64,000 nt of DNA. Origin: Symsagittifera roscoffensis. Its lineage: Eukaryota > Xenacoelomorpha > Acoela > Convolutidae. The position numbers and the translations under genes were made by a program. Below the pieces are notes generated by a model that saw only the letters and a program-made list of their open reading frames with translations, searched no databases and had not been told where the DNA came from. The DNA is taken from the NCBI RefSeq assembly GCF_963678635.1, contig NC_087069.1:23036360-23100359 (forward strand), written 5' to 3'. Below are positions 1 to 14,380 of this stretch, in pieces. Position 1 is the first letter of the stretch; each line of letters opens with the position of its first letter.

Positions 1-1639
1 CACAAGGAAGTTCAAAAATCATGAAATTGGTCGAAATAAATTAGATTTTGAGCACAAAAATATGTTATAAAACCGTAGAACACCGTCATGTGAATCATAT
101 TTCAGGTCAAAATTAAGTTGAATACAATAAATTTTTCTTAAAAAAATTAGGCTTTGAGCAAAAAAAATCGATAAAACCTCAGTTCGTCACCAATATGCAT
201 TTAATTCGGGGCCCAAACTATATAAGAAGATCATTAATTTGATCAAATAAAATCAAACTATGAGCACAAAAATTTGCAATATAACGTCAGAATGTCAACA
301 AAATGATTCAGATTTTGGGTTAGATTTATGTTAAAAAATCATTAAATTGGTCAATACAAACCTAATTTTGAGCACAAAAATATGCAACAAATCCATAGAG
401 CACAATCAAAATGAATCAGACTTACGGCCATAAGGAAATTTAAAAAATCATGATTTTTTTCAAAATAGTTCAGGTTTTGAGCAAAAAATATAATAAGCAA
501 CCGTAGAAAGTCATCAATCTGAATCAGATTTGGGGCCCTAAATATGTAACAAAATCTTTAGTTTGGTCGAACTAAATCAAGTTATGAGCACAAAAGTATG
601 CAGAGAAACCCAGATGTTATCTATATGAATCAATTTTAGGGCCGCATTATGTTGAAAAATCATTAATTTGGTCTCAGTAAAGCTAAATTTGAGCACAAAA
701 AAAAATGCAAAAAAAAACCATCGAACGCCAACAAAATGAACCCAATTTTTGGCCGAAATGATGTCAAAATAACATGAGATTGGTTGATCGAAATCAAACT
801 TTGAGCGCAAAAATAAAATGCACAACCGTAGAACGCCATCAATTTGAATCAAAATTGAGACGAAAAACAAATCGATTACCATGAATTTTTTAAATTAAAA
901 CCAGGCTTTGAGCACAAAAGTTTGCGATAAAACGTCAGAACGTCGAACGTCATCGAAATGAACCAGATTTTGGACAGAGAAATGTAACAAAATCATTGAC
1001 ATGGTTAAAATAAGTTCAATTTTGAGCATGAAAGTTTGCAAGAACACCACAGAAGGTCAATAAATTCAATCAAAATTTGGGCCAATTTTTTGTTGAAAAT
1101 CATGAATTTGAAATGAAGTTGGTCAAAACAAATCTAATTTTGAGCACGAAAATATGCAATGAAATCCTTGAACACAATCGAATAGAATCAAATTTTCTGC
1201 CACAAGGAGTTTCAAATATCATGATTATTGTCGAATTAGTTCAAATTTTGAAAACAAATGTTAAACAACCGTAGAAAGTCGTCAATCTGAATCAGATTTG
1301 GGGCCCTAAATATGTAACAAAATCATTAGTTTGGTCGAAGTAAATCAAATTATGAGCACAAAAATATGCAATGAAACTCAGAATATTATCTAAATGAATC
1401 ACTTTTAGGGCCGAATTTATGTTGAAAAATCATAAGTTTGGTCAAAATAAAGCTAATTTTGAGCACAAAAAAAATGCAATAAAACCATCGAACGCCAACA
1501 AAATGAACCCAATTTCTGGCCGAAACGATTTTGAAATAACATGAGTTTGATCGATCGAATTCAAACTTTGAGCACGAAAATAAGATACACAACCGTAGAA
1601 CGCCATCAATTTGAATCAAAATTGAGACCAAAAACAAAT

Positions 1640-4030
1640 TGATTACTATGAATTTTTTTAAATGAAATCAGGCTTTGAGCACAAAAAATTACAATAAAAA
1701 GTCAGAACGTCATCAATATGAACCAGATTTTGGGCCGGAAGAATATAACAAAATCTTTAATATGGTTAAAATAAGTTCAATTTTGAGCACAAAAATTTGC
1801 AAGAAAACCACAGAAGGTCATCAATATGAATCAAAATTTGGGCCGAACTTTTGTTGAAAAATCCTGAATTTGAAATGAAATTGGTCAAAATAAATCTATT
1901 TTTTGAGAACGAAAATAAGCAACAAAACCATAGAACTCAATCAAAATGAATCAGACTTTCGGCCATAAGGAAGTTCAAAAATCATAAAATTGGTCAAAGT
2001 AAATTGGATTTTCAGCACAAAAGTAGGTTATACAACCGAAAAAATCCATCATGTGAATCAGATTTGAGGTCAAAACTGAGTTGAATATTATGAATTTTGC
2101 CAAAAAAAAATAGGCTTTGAGCACAAAAAAATTCAATGAAAACTCAGTTCGTCATCAATATGCATCAAATTCGGGGCCCAAACCATGTAACAAGATCATT
2201 AATTTGGTCGAAATAAATCAAACTATAAGCAAAAAAGTATGCAAGAAAACCTCAGAATCTCATCAAATAGAATCAGATTTTGGGTCAAATTTATGTTGAC
2301 AAATTTTGAACTTGGTCAAAACAAATATAATTTTGAGCACTAAATTTTGCAAGAAAACCATAGAACACAATCAAAATGAATCAGACTTTCGAAAATAAGG
2401 AAGTTGAAAAATCATGATTTTTGTCGAAATAGTTCAGATTTTGAGCACAAAAAAAATGTTAAACGACCGCAGAAAGTCATCAATTTGAATCAGATTTGGG
2501 GCCCTAAATATGTAACAAAATCATTAGTTTGATCGAACATAATCGGATTTAGAACACAAAAGTATGCAATGAAACCCAGAATGTTATCTATATGATTCAA
2601 TTTTAGGGCCAAATTTATGTTAAAAAATCTTAATTTGGTCAAAATAAAGCTAATTTTGAGCACAAAAAAATGCAATAAAACCATCGAACGCCAACAAAAG
2701 GAACCCAATTTTCGGCCAAAACGATGTTGAAATAACATAAATTTGGTCGTTCGAAATCAAATTTTGAGCGCAAAAATAATATACATAACCGTAGAACTCC
2801 ATCAATTTGAATCAAAATTGAGACCAAAAACAAATTGATTACTATGATTTTTTCAAATTAAAGTCAGGCTTTGAGCACAAAAACTTGCAAAAAAACATCA
2901 GAACGTCATCAATATGAACCAGATGATGGGCCAGAACTATGTAACAAAATCATTAACTTGGTTAAAATAAGTTCAATTTTGTGCACAAAAGTGTGCAAAA
3001 AAACCACAGAAAATCATCAAAATGAAGCAAAAATTGAGCCAAATTTTTGTTGAGAAATCATGAAATTGAAATAAAGTTGGTCAAAATAAATCTAATTCTG
3101 AGCACGAAAATATACAATGAAATCTTTGAACACAATCGAATAGAATCAAATTTTTTGCCACAAGGAAGTTAAAAAATCATGATTATTGTCAAAATAGTTC
3201 AGATTTTGTGCACAAAAAATATGTTAAACAACCGTAGAACGCCATGAAAATGAATCGTATTTGAGGTCAAAATTAAGTTGATTACTATGAATTTTGCCAA
3301 AAAAATTACGCTTTGAGAATAAAAAAAATCAATAAAACCGCAGTTCGTCATCAATATGCATCAGATTTGGGGCTTAAACCATGTAACATGATCATTTTTG
3401 TGGTCGAAATAAATCAAACTATGAGCACAAAAGTATGCAGGAAATCCTCAGAATGTCATCAAAATGAATCAGATTTTGTGTCAAACTTATGTTGACAAAT
3501 CATGAATTTGGTCAAAACAAACCTAATTTTGAGCACAAAAAGCTGCAACAAAACCATAAAACACAATTAAAATGAATCAGACTTTCGGCAACAAGGAAGT
3601 TCAACAATCATGATTTTGTCGCAATAGTTCAGATTTTGAGCACAAAATTATGTTAAAAAACAGTAGAAAGTCATCAATCTGAATCAGATTTGGAGCCCTA
3701 AACATGTAACAAAATCATTAGTTTGGTCAAACTAAATAAAATTATGAGCAGGAAAGTATGCAATGAAACCCAGAAATTTATCTACATGAATCAATTTTAG
3801 GGCCAAACTTATGTTGAAAAATTATAATTTGGTCAAAAAAAATCTGATTTTGAGCATAAAAACTTGCAATAAAACCATTGAACACCATCAAAAAGAATTC
3901 AAACTTTGGCCGCCAAACTGATGTTAGAAAAACATGAATTCGGTCGAAATAAATCAAAATTTAAGAACAAAAATAAGACACACAACCGTAGAACGCCATC
4001 AATTTGAATAAAATTTGAGACCAAAAATAA
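1640..4030. repeat. Higher-order repeat block, period about 1.2 kb
   Basis: A distinctive monomer (ATGAATTTTTTAAAT followed by CAGGCTTTGAGCAC) recurs near 1645, 2840 and 4040. Other marked monomers show the same offset: the pair with a 60-codon open frame lies at 2117 and again at 3313, 1196 bp apart. About eleven basic monomers therefore form one higher-order unit, repeated twice here. Confidence 0.65.
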
Positions 4031-7000
4031 ATTGATTTCTATGAATTTTTTAAATTAAGTCAGGCTTTGAGCACAAAAATTTGCAATGAAAGGTAAGAAT
4101 GTCATCAATATGAACAAAACTTTGGGCCAGAATTATGTAACAAAATCAATAATTTGGTTAAAATAAGTTCAACTTTGAGCACAAAATAATGCAAAATAAC
4201 GAAAGAATGTCATCAAAATGAATTAAAATTTCGGCCGGATTTTTGTTTAAAAATCATGATTTGAAATGAATTGGGTCAAAATAAAGCTTATTTTGAGTAC
4301 AAAAATATGCAATAAAACCATTGAACACAATCAAAATGAATCAGACTTTCGGCCATAAGGAAGTTCCAAAATCATAAAATTGGTCGAAATAAATTGGATT
4401 TTCAGCACAAAAGTAGGTTATACAACCGTAAAAATCCATCATGTGAATCACATTTGAGGTCCAAACTAAGTTGAATAATATGAAATTTGCCAAAAAAATA
4501 GGCTTTGAGCACAAAAAAATTCAATGAAAGCTCAGTTCGTCATCAATATGCATCAAATTCGGGGCCCAAACTATGTAACAAGATCATTAATTTGGTCGAA
4601 ACAAATCAAACTATGAGCAAAAAAGTATGCAAGAAAACCTCAGAATCTCATCAAAGTGAATCAGATTTTGGGTCAAATTTATGTTGACAAATTTTGAACT
4701 TGGTCAAAACAAATATATTTTTGAGCACAAAATTTTGCAGTAAAACCATAGAACACAATCAAAATGAATCAGACTTTCGGCCATAAGGAAGTTTAAAAAT
4801 CATGATTTTTGTCAAAATAGTTCAGATTTTGAGAACAAAAAAAAATTGTCAAACAACCGTAGAACGCCATGAAAATGAATCGTATTTGAGGTCAAAATTA
4901 AGTTGATTACTATGAATTCTGCAAAAAATTTACGCTTTGAGCACAAAAAAAAATCAATAAAACCTCAGTTCGTCATCAATATGCATCAGATTTGGGGCTT
5001 AAACCAGGTAACATGATCATTTTTGTGGTCGAAAAAAATCAGAATATGAGCACTTAATTATGCAAGAAAACCATAGATTGTCATAAAATGTCATCAGAAT
5101 GTCATCAAAAGATGCAATATAACCATCAAACACACTCAAATAGAATCAGGTTTTCTGCCAAAACGAAGTTAAAAAGTCAGATAATTGGTTGAAATAAATT
5201 GGATTTTGAGCAAAAAAAATGTGTTATCAACCGTAGAACGCCATCAAGTGAATCATATTTGAGGTCAAAACTAAATTTATTACAATGAATTTTGCCAAAA
5301 AGATAGGTTTTGATCACAAAAAAATTCAATAAATGCTCAGTTCGTCATCAATAAGCGTCAGATTTGGGGCCCAAACCATGTAACAAGATCATTTATTTGG
5401 TCGAAATGAATCAAGCTATGAGCACAAAAATATGCTGGGAATCCTCAGAGTGTCATCAAAGTGAATCAGATTTTGGGTCAAATTTATGTTGACAAATCAT
5501 GAATTTGGTCAAAACAAAAATAATTTTGATCAGAAAAACTTATAACAAAACCATACAACACAATCAAAATCAAACAGACTTTCGGCAATAAGGAAGTTCA
5601 AAACTCATGATTTTGTCGCAATTGTTCAGATTTTGAGCACAAAATTATGTTAAACAACAGAAGAAAGTCATCAATCTGAATCAGATTTGGAGCCCAAAAC
5701 ATGTAACAAAATCATTAGTTTGGTCGAACTAAATCAAATTATGAGCAGGAAAGTATGCAATGAAACCCAGAAATTTATCTACATGAATCAATTTTAGGGC
5801 CAAATTTATGTTGAAAAATTATAATTTGGTCAAAAAAATCTAATTTTGAGCACAAAAACTTGCAATAAAACCATCGAACGCCATCAAAAAGAATCCAAAT
5901 TTTGGCCAAACTGATGTTAGAAAAACACGAATTCGGTCGAAATAAATCCAAATTTGAGCACAAAAATAAGATACACAACCGTAGAACGCCATCAATTTGA
6001 ATAAAAATTGAGACCAAAAATAAATTGATTTCTATGAATTTTTTAAATTATGTCAGGCTTTGAGCACAAAAATTTGCACTAAAACGTAAGAATTTCATCA
6101 TTATGAACAACACTTTGGGCCAGAATTATGTAACAAAATCAATAATTTGGTTAAAACAAGTTCAATTTTGAGCACAAAATAATGCGAAATAACGTAAGAA
6201 TGTCATCAAAATGAATCAATATTTGGGCCGGATTTTTGTTTAAAAATCATGATTTGAAATGAATTGGGTCAAAATAAACTTTATTTTAAGTACAAAAATA
6301 TGCAATGAAACCATTGAACACAATCAAAATGAATCAGACTTTCGGCCATAAGGAAGTTCAAAAATCATAAAATTGGTCGAAATAAATTGGATGTTCAGCA
6401 CAAAAGTAGGTTATACAACCGTAAATATCCATCATGTGAATCACATTTGAGGTCAAAACTAAATTGAATTTTATGAATTTTGCCAAAAAAACATAGGCTT
6501 TGAGCACAAAAAAATTCAATGAAAGCTCAGTTTGTCATCAATATGCATCAAATTCGGGGCCCAAACTATGTAACAAGATCATTAATTTGGTCGAAATAAA
6601 TCAAACTATGAGCAAAAAAGTATGCAAGAAAACCTCAGAATCTCATCAAAGTGAATCAGATTTTGGGTCAAATTTATGTTGACAAATTTTGAACTTGGTC
6701 AAAACAATTATAATTTTGAGCACAAAATTTTCCAATAAAACCATAGAACACAATCAAAATGAATCAGACTTTCGGCCGTTTAAAAATCATGATTTTTGTC
6801 AAAAAAGTTCTGATTTTGAGCACAAAAAATATGTTAAACAACCGTAGAACGCCATGAAAATGAATCGTATTTGAGGTCAAAATTAAGTTGATTATTATGA
6901 ATTTTGCCAAAAAAAATTACGCTTTGAGCACAAAAAAAATCAATAAAACCTCAGTTTGTCATCAATATGCATCAGATTTGGGGCTTAAACCATGTAACAT

Positions 7001-8010
7001 GATCATTTTTGTGGTAAAAAAAAATCAACATTATGCAAGAAAACCTTAAATTGTCATCAAAATGTCATCAGAGAGTCATCAAAATATGCAATAAAACCAT
7101 CGAACACACTCAAATAGAATCAGATTTTTTGTCAAAACGAAGTTAAAAAATCAGATAATTGGTTGAAATAAATTGGATTTTGAGCAAAAAAAATGTGTTA
7201 TCAACCGTAGAACGCCATCAAGTGAATCATATTTGAGGTCAAAACTAAATTTAATACAATGATCTTTGCCAAAAAGAATAGGTTTTGAGCACAAAAAAAA
7301 ATTCAATAAATGCTCAGTTCGTCATCAATATGCATCAGATTTGGGGCCCAAACCATGTAACAAGATCATTTATTTGGTCGAAATGAATCAAACTATGAGC
7401 CCAAAAGTATGCAGGAAATCCTCAGAATGTCATCAGAGTGAATCAGATTTTGGGTCAAATTTATGTTGACAAATCATGAATTTGGTCAAAATAAATATTA
7501 TTTTGAGCACAAAAATTTGCAACAAAACCATACAACACAATCAAAATGAATCAGACTTTTGGCAATAAGGAAGTTCAAAACTCATGATTTTGTCGCAATA
7601 GTTCAGATTTTGACCACAAAATTATGTTAAGCAACAGTAGAAAGTCATCAATCTGAATCAGATTTGGAGCCCTAAACATGTAACAAAATCATTAGTTTGG
7701 TCGAACTAAATCAAATTATGAGCAGGAAATTATGCAATGAAACCCAAAAAATTAGCTACATGATTCAATTTCAGGGCCAAATTTATGTTGAAAAATTATA
7801 ATTTGGTCAAAAAAAACTGATTTTGAGCACAAAAACTTGCAATAAAACCATCGAACGCCATCAAAAAGAATCCAAATTTTGGCCAAACTGATGCTAGAAA
7901 AACATGAATTCGGTCGAAATAAATCAAAATTTGAGCACAAAAATAAGATACACAACCGAAGAAAGCCATCACTTTGAATAAAATTTGAAACCAAAAACAA
8001 ATTGATTTCT
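4031..8010. repeat. Higher-order repeat block, period about 1.99 kb
   Basis: Several marked monomers recur with a shift of 1.98-2.0 kb: 4040, 6030 and 8020 for the ATGAATTTTTTAAAT monomer, 4505 and 6500 for the monomer pair with a 60-codon open frame, and 5775 and 7752 for a minus-strand open frame. Copies are visibly more alike at this shift than neighbouring monomers are, which is the mark of a higher-order repeat of about 18 monomers. Confidence 0.7.
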
Positions 8011-8450
8011 ATGAATTTTTTAAATTAAGTCAGGCTTTGAGCGCAAAAATTTGCAATAAAACGTAAGAATTTCATCATTATGAACAACACTTTGGGCCAG
8101 AATTTTGTAACAAAATCAATAATTTGGTTAAAATATGTTCAATTTTGAGCACAAAGTAATGCAACATAACGAAAGAATGTCATCAATATGAATCAAAGTT
8201 TGGGCCGGACTTTTGTTGAAAAATCATGATTTGAAATGAATTGGGTCAAAATAAACCTTAATTTGAGTACAAAAAAATGCAATAAAACCATTGAACACAA
8301 TCAAACAGAATCAGATTTTCTGCCATAAGATAATTATAGAATTATGTAATTGGTCGAAATAAATTGACTTTCGAGCACAAAAAAATGTTATACAACCATA
8401 GAACGCCATGAAAATGAAACAGATTTGAGGAAAAACGAAGTTGAATACTT

Positions 8451-10060
8451 TGAATTTTGCCAAAAAAATCAGGCTTTGAGCACAAATATATTCAATGAAA
8501 TCTCAAATCGTCATCTTTATAAAACAGATTCAAGGACCAAACTATGTAGCAAGATCATTAATTTCGTCAACATAAATAAAATTATGAGCACAAAAGTTTG
8601 CAATAAAACCCCAGAAAAAAAACATCAAAATAAAACATCAGTTTTACGTTGAAAAAGCATGAATTTGGTCAAAATAAAACCTTATTTTGAGCACAAAAAT
8701 ATGAAATAAAACCATAGAATACAATCAAATTGAATCAGACTCCCGGCAATAAGGAAGTTTAAAAATCATAAATTTTGTCGAAATATTTCAGACTTTGAGC
8801 TTAAGAATATGTTAAACAACCATAGAAAGTCATCAATGTGAATCTAACAAAATCATTAGTTTGGTCAAAATAAAGCAGATTTCGAGCAAAAAGTATGCAA
8901 TACAACCCCAGAATGTTATCATTATCAATCACACTTTGGGCCAATTTTATGTTGGAAAATTATAAAATTGGTCAAAATAAATGTAATTTTGAGCAGAAAA
9001 ATATTTAAAAAGCCATAGAAAACAATCAAAATGAATCAGATTTTTGGCCATAAGATAGTTGAAAATCATGAGTTTGGTCAAAATTAATCAGGTTTTGAGC
9101 ACAAACATGTTCAAATAACCCTCAAAACGTCATCAATATGAATCAGTTTTGGGGCCTACGCTATGCCAAAATATATCAAACTGCGAGCTCAAACGTCTGC
9201 AATAAAACCTCAGAACATCATCAAAATTAATCAGAAATTGGGTCGAAGTTATGTTAACGAATCATAAATTTGGTCAAAACAAATCAGACTTTCAGCACAA
9301 AAACTTGATAAACAAGCATAGAACGCCATCAAAATGAATCTGATTTGAGAACAAAGCTCAGTTGAAAACTTCGAATTTTCGCAATATAAACCAGATTTTG
9401 AGCTCAAAAAATGATAAACAACCGTGGAACGTCATCAACATGAATCAGATTTGACGCCAAAAATAAGTTGAATACTATGAATTTGGCCAAGATCACTTAT
9501 GCTTTAGCCCAAAGGTATGTTCTACAACCGTAGAACGCCATGAAAAAGAATCAGATTTGAGGCAAAACGAAGTTGAATACCATGAATTTTGCAAAAAAAA
9601 ATATAAGGCTTTGAGCACAAAATTTTTCAATAAAATCTCAAATCGTCATCATTATAAATCAAATTCAAGGACCAAACTATGCAACAATATCATTAATTTG
9701 GTCAACATAAATCAAAATATGAGCACAAAATTTGCAATAAAACCACAGAATGTCATCAAGATGAAACATCAATTTTATGTTGAAAAAGCATGAATTTTGC
9801 CAAAAAAAATCAGGCTTTGAGCACAAATATATTCAATGAAATCTCAAATCGTCATCTTTATAAAACAGATTCAAGGACCAAACTATGTAGCAAGATCATT
9901 AATTTCGTCAACATAAATAAAATTATGAGCACAAAAGTTTGCAATAAAACCCCAGAAAAAAAACATCAAAATAAAACATCAGTTTTACGTTGAAAAAGCA
10001 TGAATTTGGTCAAAATAAAACCTTATTTTGAGCACAAAAATATGAAATAAAACCATAGAA
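8451..10060. repeat. Local duplication inside the satellite (8451-8720 and 9791-10060)
   Basis: About 270 bp starting with TGAATTTTGCCAAAAAAA are almost identical at 8451 and 9791, offset 1340 bp, with only a one-base length change in an A run near the start. Similarity drops to the usual satellite level on either side. This points to a recent unequal exchange or gene conversion of two to three monomers. Confidence 0.75.
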
Positions 10061-13000
10061 TACAATCAAATTTAGTCAAACTTTCGTCCATAAAGAAGTT
10101 TAAAAATCATGAACTTTGTCGAAAGAATTCAGATTTTGAGCTTAAGAAAATGTTAAGCAACCGTAGAAAGTCATCAAAATGAATCTAACAAAATCATTAG
10201 TTTGGTCAAAATAAAGCAGATTTTGGGCAAAAAGAATGCAATAAAACCCCAGAATGTTATCATTATGAATCAAACTTTGGACCAAAATTATGTTGAAAAA
10301 TCATGAATTTGGTCAAAAAAATCTAATTTCGAGCAGAAAAATATTCAAAAAACCATAGAGCACAATCAAAATGAATCAGATTTTTGGCCAGAAGGTGGTT
10401 GAAAGTCATGAATTTGGTCGAAAAAAAAAATCAGGTTTTGAGCACGCAAAAATATGATATACAACCGTAGAACTCCATCAACATGAATCAGATTTGAGGC
10501 TAAAAGTAAGTGAACACTATGAGTTTTGCCAAAATCAATCAAGCTTCTAGCACAAATTTATGCAAAAAAACGTCAGAAATTCATCAATATGAATCAGATT
10601 TTGCGCTAAAACTGTGAAGCAAAATCATTAACTTGGGCAATATAAATCAAGTTCTGAGCACAAAACTATGCAAAAAAACCCCTGATTTTCAACAAATGAA
10701 TTATTTTTTGGGCCAATTTTATGTTAAAAAATCGCAGATTTGGTCAAAATAAATCAGATTTTGAGCACAAAAACTTTGATAAACAAACGTAGAACGCCAT
10801 CAATATGAATCTGATTTGAGAACAAAGCTCAATTGATAACTTCGAATTTTGTCAAAATAAACCAGACTTTGAGCACAAAAATATATTATACAACCGTGGA
10901 ACGCCACAAACATGAATCCAATTTGGGATCAAAACTAAGTTGAATACAATGTTTTTTGTCAAAAAAATCAGAAATTGAGCATAAAAATTTGATAAACAAC
11001 CGTGGAACGCCATCAATATGAATCAGATTTGAGGCCAAAACTAAGTCGAATAATTTTAAATTTGCTAAAATTAATCAGGCTTCGAACGCGAAACTATGCA
11101 ATAAAACCTCAGAACGTCATCAATATGAATCAATTGATGGGTCAAGTTTGTTTTTAAAAAATTATAAATAAGGTCAAAATAAACCTACTTTGATAATAAG
11201 TTTTGCAATGAAACCATAGAACATCAACAATATGAATCAGATATGAGGCTAAAACTAAGTTGAAAAATCATGAACTTTGTCAAAATAAAGCAATCTTTGA
11301 GCACAAAAACACGAACGTCATCAGTATAAATCAGATTTGGGGTCAAATTTATGTTGAAAAAAAAAATAAATTTAGTCAAAATGAATTTAAATTTTTGAGC
11401 ACAAAAACACGCAACAGAAAACTATAGAACAACATCAAAATGAATCCGATTTAGGCCGAAACGAGGTTAAAAATCATGAATTTGGTCGAAATAAATTAGA
11501 CTTTGAGCACAAAATTTTGATATACAACCATAGAACTGCATCACTGTGCATTATATTTTGGGCCAAAACTAAATTTAAAACTCATTAGTTTGGTCTAATT
11601 AATTCACATTTCGAGCACAAAATATGCAATAAAACCGCAGAACGTCATCAAAATGAATAAGATATTGGGTCAATTTTATGTTAAAAAATCATGAATTTGG
11701 TCAGAACAAATTTTATTCTGAGCGCAAAATATGCAAGGAAACCATAGAACATCATCAAAATGAATCAGATTTGGGCCAAAACGATATCGAAAAATCATGA
11801 ATTTGGTCGAAATAAACCAGACTTTGAGAACAACAATATGATATACAACCATAGAACTGCATCAATATGAATCAGATTATGGGCCGAAACTATCTAGAAA
11901 AAATATTAACTTGGTCAAAATAAACTAAATTAGAGCACAAAAGTATCCAATAAAGCGCCAGAACTTCATCAATATGAATCAGATTTTGGGCCAAACTTAT
12001 GTTGAAAAATCATGAGTTCGGTCAAAACACATCTAATTTTGAGCACAAAAATTTGCAGTAAAACCATAGACCACCATCAAAAGGAATCAGATTTTCGCCG
12101 TAACGATATCAAAATTTCATGAATTTGGTCGAATAAAATTAGACTTTGAGCTCAAAAATTGATAAACAACCATAAAACGCCATCATAATGAATCAGATTT
12201 GAGCCCAAAACTAACTTAGATACTATGAATTTTGTCGAAATAAATCAAACTTTGACAACAAAAATATGCAGACGACTTAGCAAAATAATCAGATTTTGCT
12301 ACTTTTCTTTGATCTTCTATGCTGTTTTGGATTCCACAGACAAATACCTAAATCCTTGTACCGCTGAAAATCGCTCGAAAAATAGGCAAATTTGCGGAAT
12401 CCGCTACTGTACTTGCCGAAACCAGAACAGTTTGTGGAATCCACAAACATTTGTATCGTTAAATTGAGCTGTTGCAGAATCCGCAACTGTAAGTGGAACC
12501 CGCAAATTGAAGGTGCAAATTTTTTTGCGAATTCACTTTACATATATTTATATGTGTAGTAGCTTTTAAAACTAAATCTTTTAAATACATGATTTGATTT
12601 CACTAGAAAAGAAACTTATAGAAAAGAAATTTACTAGAATTGATCAGTGTTTGGGATTAATGGAATCCCAATTACTGACCAGTATTTTAGATCGATGAAA
12701 TCCTAAACACTGAACTAATTTGACGATTGGCTATGGGTTGGGTTTCTAATCACTCTCAACCTAATGACTCCAAATAAAAGATAAATTCCATTTTTATTCC
12801 ACAATATTCCAGTTTTTGGTGTTTCATAAATCCCAAATACTGACCAATATTGGGGATCGATGGAATCCCAAATACTGACCTAATTTGGCGTTATGCTGTG
12901 TGTAGTGTTTCCATACACTCTCAACCCAATGAAAAATTACTGCATTGATTCGGCTTTATGCTTCCAAATCAGTATTTGGGATTGACGCAATCCCAAATAC

Positions 13001-13198
13001 TGACCCAATTTATCGATATGTTGTGTGTTCCATACACTCTCAACTCAGTGACTCCAAATATTGAAATATTTCGGTGTTGTGTTTCCAAAATACTAAATGA
13101 TGACATCCACCGATTTAGGTAACCAATGTTTTAAGACTTGTTCGTGGATTCCGCTGACAATGGTTAAGTCTTTGCTTTTAAATTCCGCATTGCTAGAG

Positions 13199-13690
13199 GT
13201 ATTTGCGCTAGTAGGTGAACGTGTCCCCGGCCCTCAAGCAAAGTTACAAGTTGATCGCACGGCTAAACTCCAAGGGGATGTGAATTTATGTTAGTTCCTC
13301 AGAGACCTAATTTCGATATAAACACAAAAATACACATAACTTGGGAATAAAACTTATAATAGAAAAAATGGTATTTGCGCTAGTAGGTCAACATGTCTCC
13401 AGCCCTCAAGCAAAGGTACAACTTGATCGCACGGCTAAACTTCAAGGAGATGTAATTTTATTTTTGTTCCTAAGAGACCTTTTTTCGATATAAACACAAA
13501 AATACAAATAACTTGGGATCAAAACTTATAATTGAAAAAATGGTATTTGCGCTAGTAGGTGAACATATCCCGAGCACTTAAGCAAAGTTACAACTTGATC
13601 GTACCGCTAAACTCTAAGGGGATGTAAATTTGTTTTCCTTCCTCAGAGACCTATACTTGATATAAACACAAAAATACAATTAATTTGGGA
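13199..13690. repeat. 172-bp tandem repeat, three copies
   Basis: Copies start with GTATTTGCGCTAGTAGGT at 13199, 13371 and 13543, giving a period of 172 bp. The sister block at 26625 and 26797 has the same period but about two copies, the second appearing fused to the end of the third. Single copies occur in variant macrosatellite units near 21193 and 23761. Confidence 0.85.
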
Positions 13691-13691
13691 A

Positions 13692-13694
13692 CAA

Positions 13695-13789
<95 letters not shown>

Positions 13790-13790
13790 A

Positions 13791-13873
<83 letters not shown>

Positions 13874-13900
13874 CTAGTAGTAGTAGTAGTAGTAGTAAAA
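13692..13900. repeat. TAG/GTA trinucleotide microsatellite, about 205 bp
   Basis: About 68 GTA units are interrupted by a few single-base changes (GAA, AAT, ACT). Read as protein it gives long runs of Val, Leu or Thr, which are artefacts of the repeat. The homologous place in the sister copy (about 26950-26999) holds only some 15 imperfect units, so this locus has expanded. Confidence 0.97.
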
Positions 13901-14380
13901 GTCTCAATTGACCAATTTGCTTCCAATGTCATATCCGACAAGCTTAAAGCTCCGTTTTGTCCAAACTACCAACATAAAAGTGGAAAAGCTTAGAGCCCAG
14001 TTTGATAAAAGCAACGCATATAGCAAAATTTCAAATTGTACAAAATTGCTAACCCTGCTCTTTTATGGACATCGCCAACAAATCAGTGGTAAACGAGGAC
14101 GAGGCGATTATAAGGTCTGTTGTTCCTTTAACAAACGAGAGAGCAGAAACAGACTCCGTGGAAGAATTGTGGGTATCTGTTGGGACGTCAGAAGTGTTGT
14201 CCACAGGAGCGTCTATGCAGTCTTCTGAACACCCGATTGCTTCGCTTCGGGCTACCTTCCACTCCAGACTTGTGACGCAGTCTCTAATATCTAGGGATAT
14301 ATTCTTTTCGAAGATTTATAGATAAAAAATCATTAACAGTCATGTGTCATTGTATTTAATATAATGGGAGAAAACGCCAA

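Larger units (their letters stand above)
1..12298. repeat. Diverged tandem satellite, monomer about 108 bp
   Basis: The landmark TTGAGCACAAAA recurs every 104-117 bp from the left edge to about 12.3 kb. Each monomer also carries variants of ATGAATTTGGTCAAAATAAA, CATAGAACACCATCAA and GAATCAGATTTTGGGCC, so there are roughly 110 copies. Monomers differ by many substitutions and small indels, which marks an old array. The array starts before the window. Because 108 is a multiple of three, open frames of 60-100 codons run through pairs of monomers, but they carry no domain and are not genes. The right edge is the junction with a transposon-derived sequence near 12299. A pericentromeric or other heterochromatic location is plausible but is inference. 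Confidence 0.93.

Noticed and set aside
1-12298. Dozens of 60-80 codon open frames with similar peptides (MSTKK...SDFGSNLC type)
   Set aside because: The 108-bp monomer is a multiple of three, so chance frames repeat with the satellite. They occur on both strands, lack domains, and stops arise freely between copies.
1-12298. CRISPR-like regular repeats
   Set aside because: Monomers are contiguous and diverged throughout, with no invariant short repeat alternating with unique spacers and no cas genes.
13651-13993. Poly-Thr, poly-Leu and poly-Val open frames
   Set aside because: They are translations of the TAG microsatellite in different frames.
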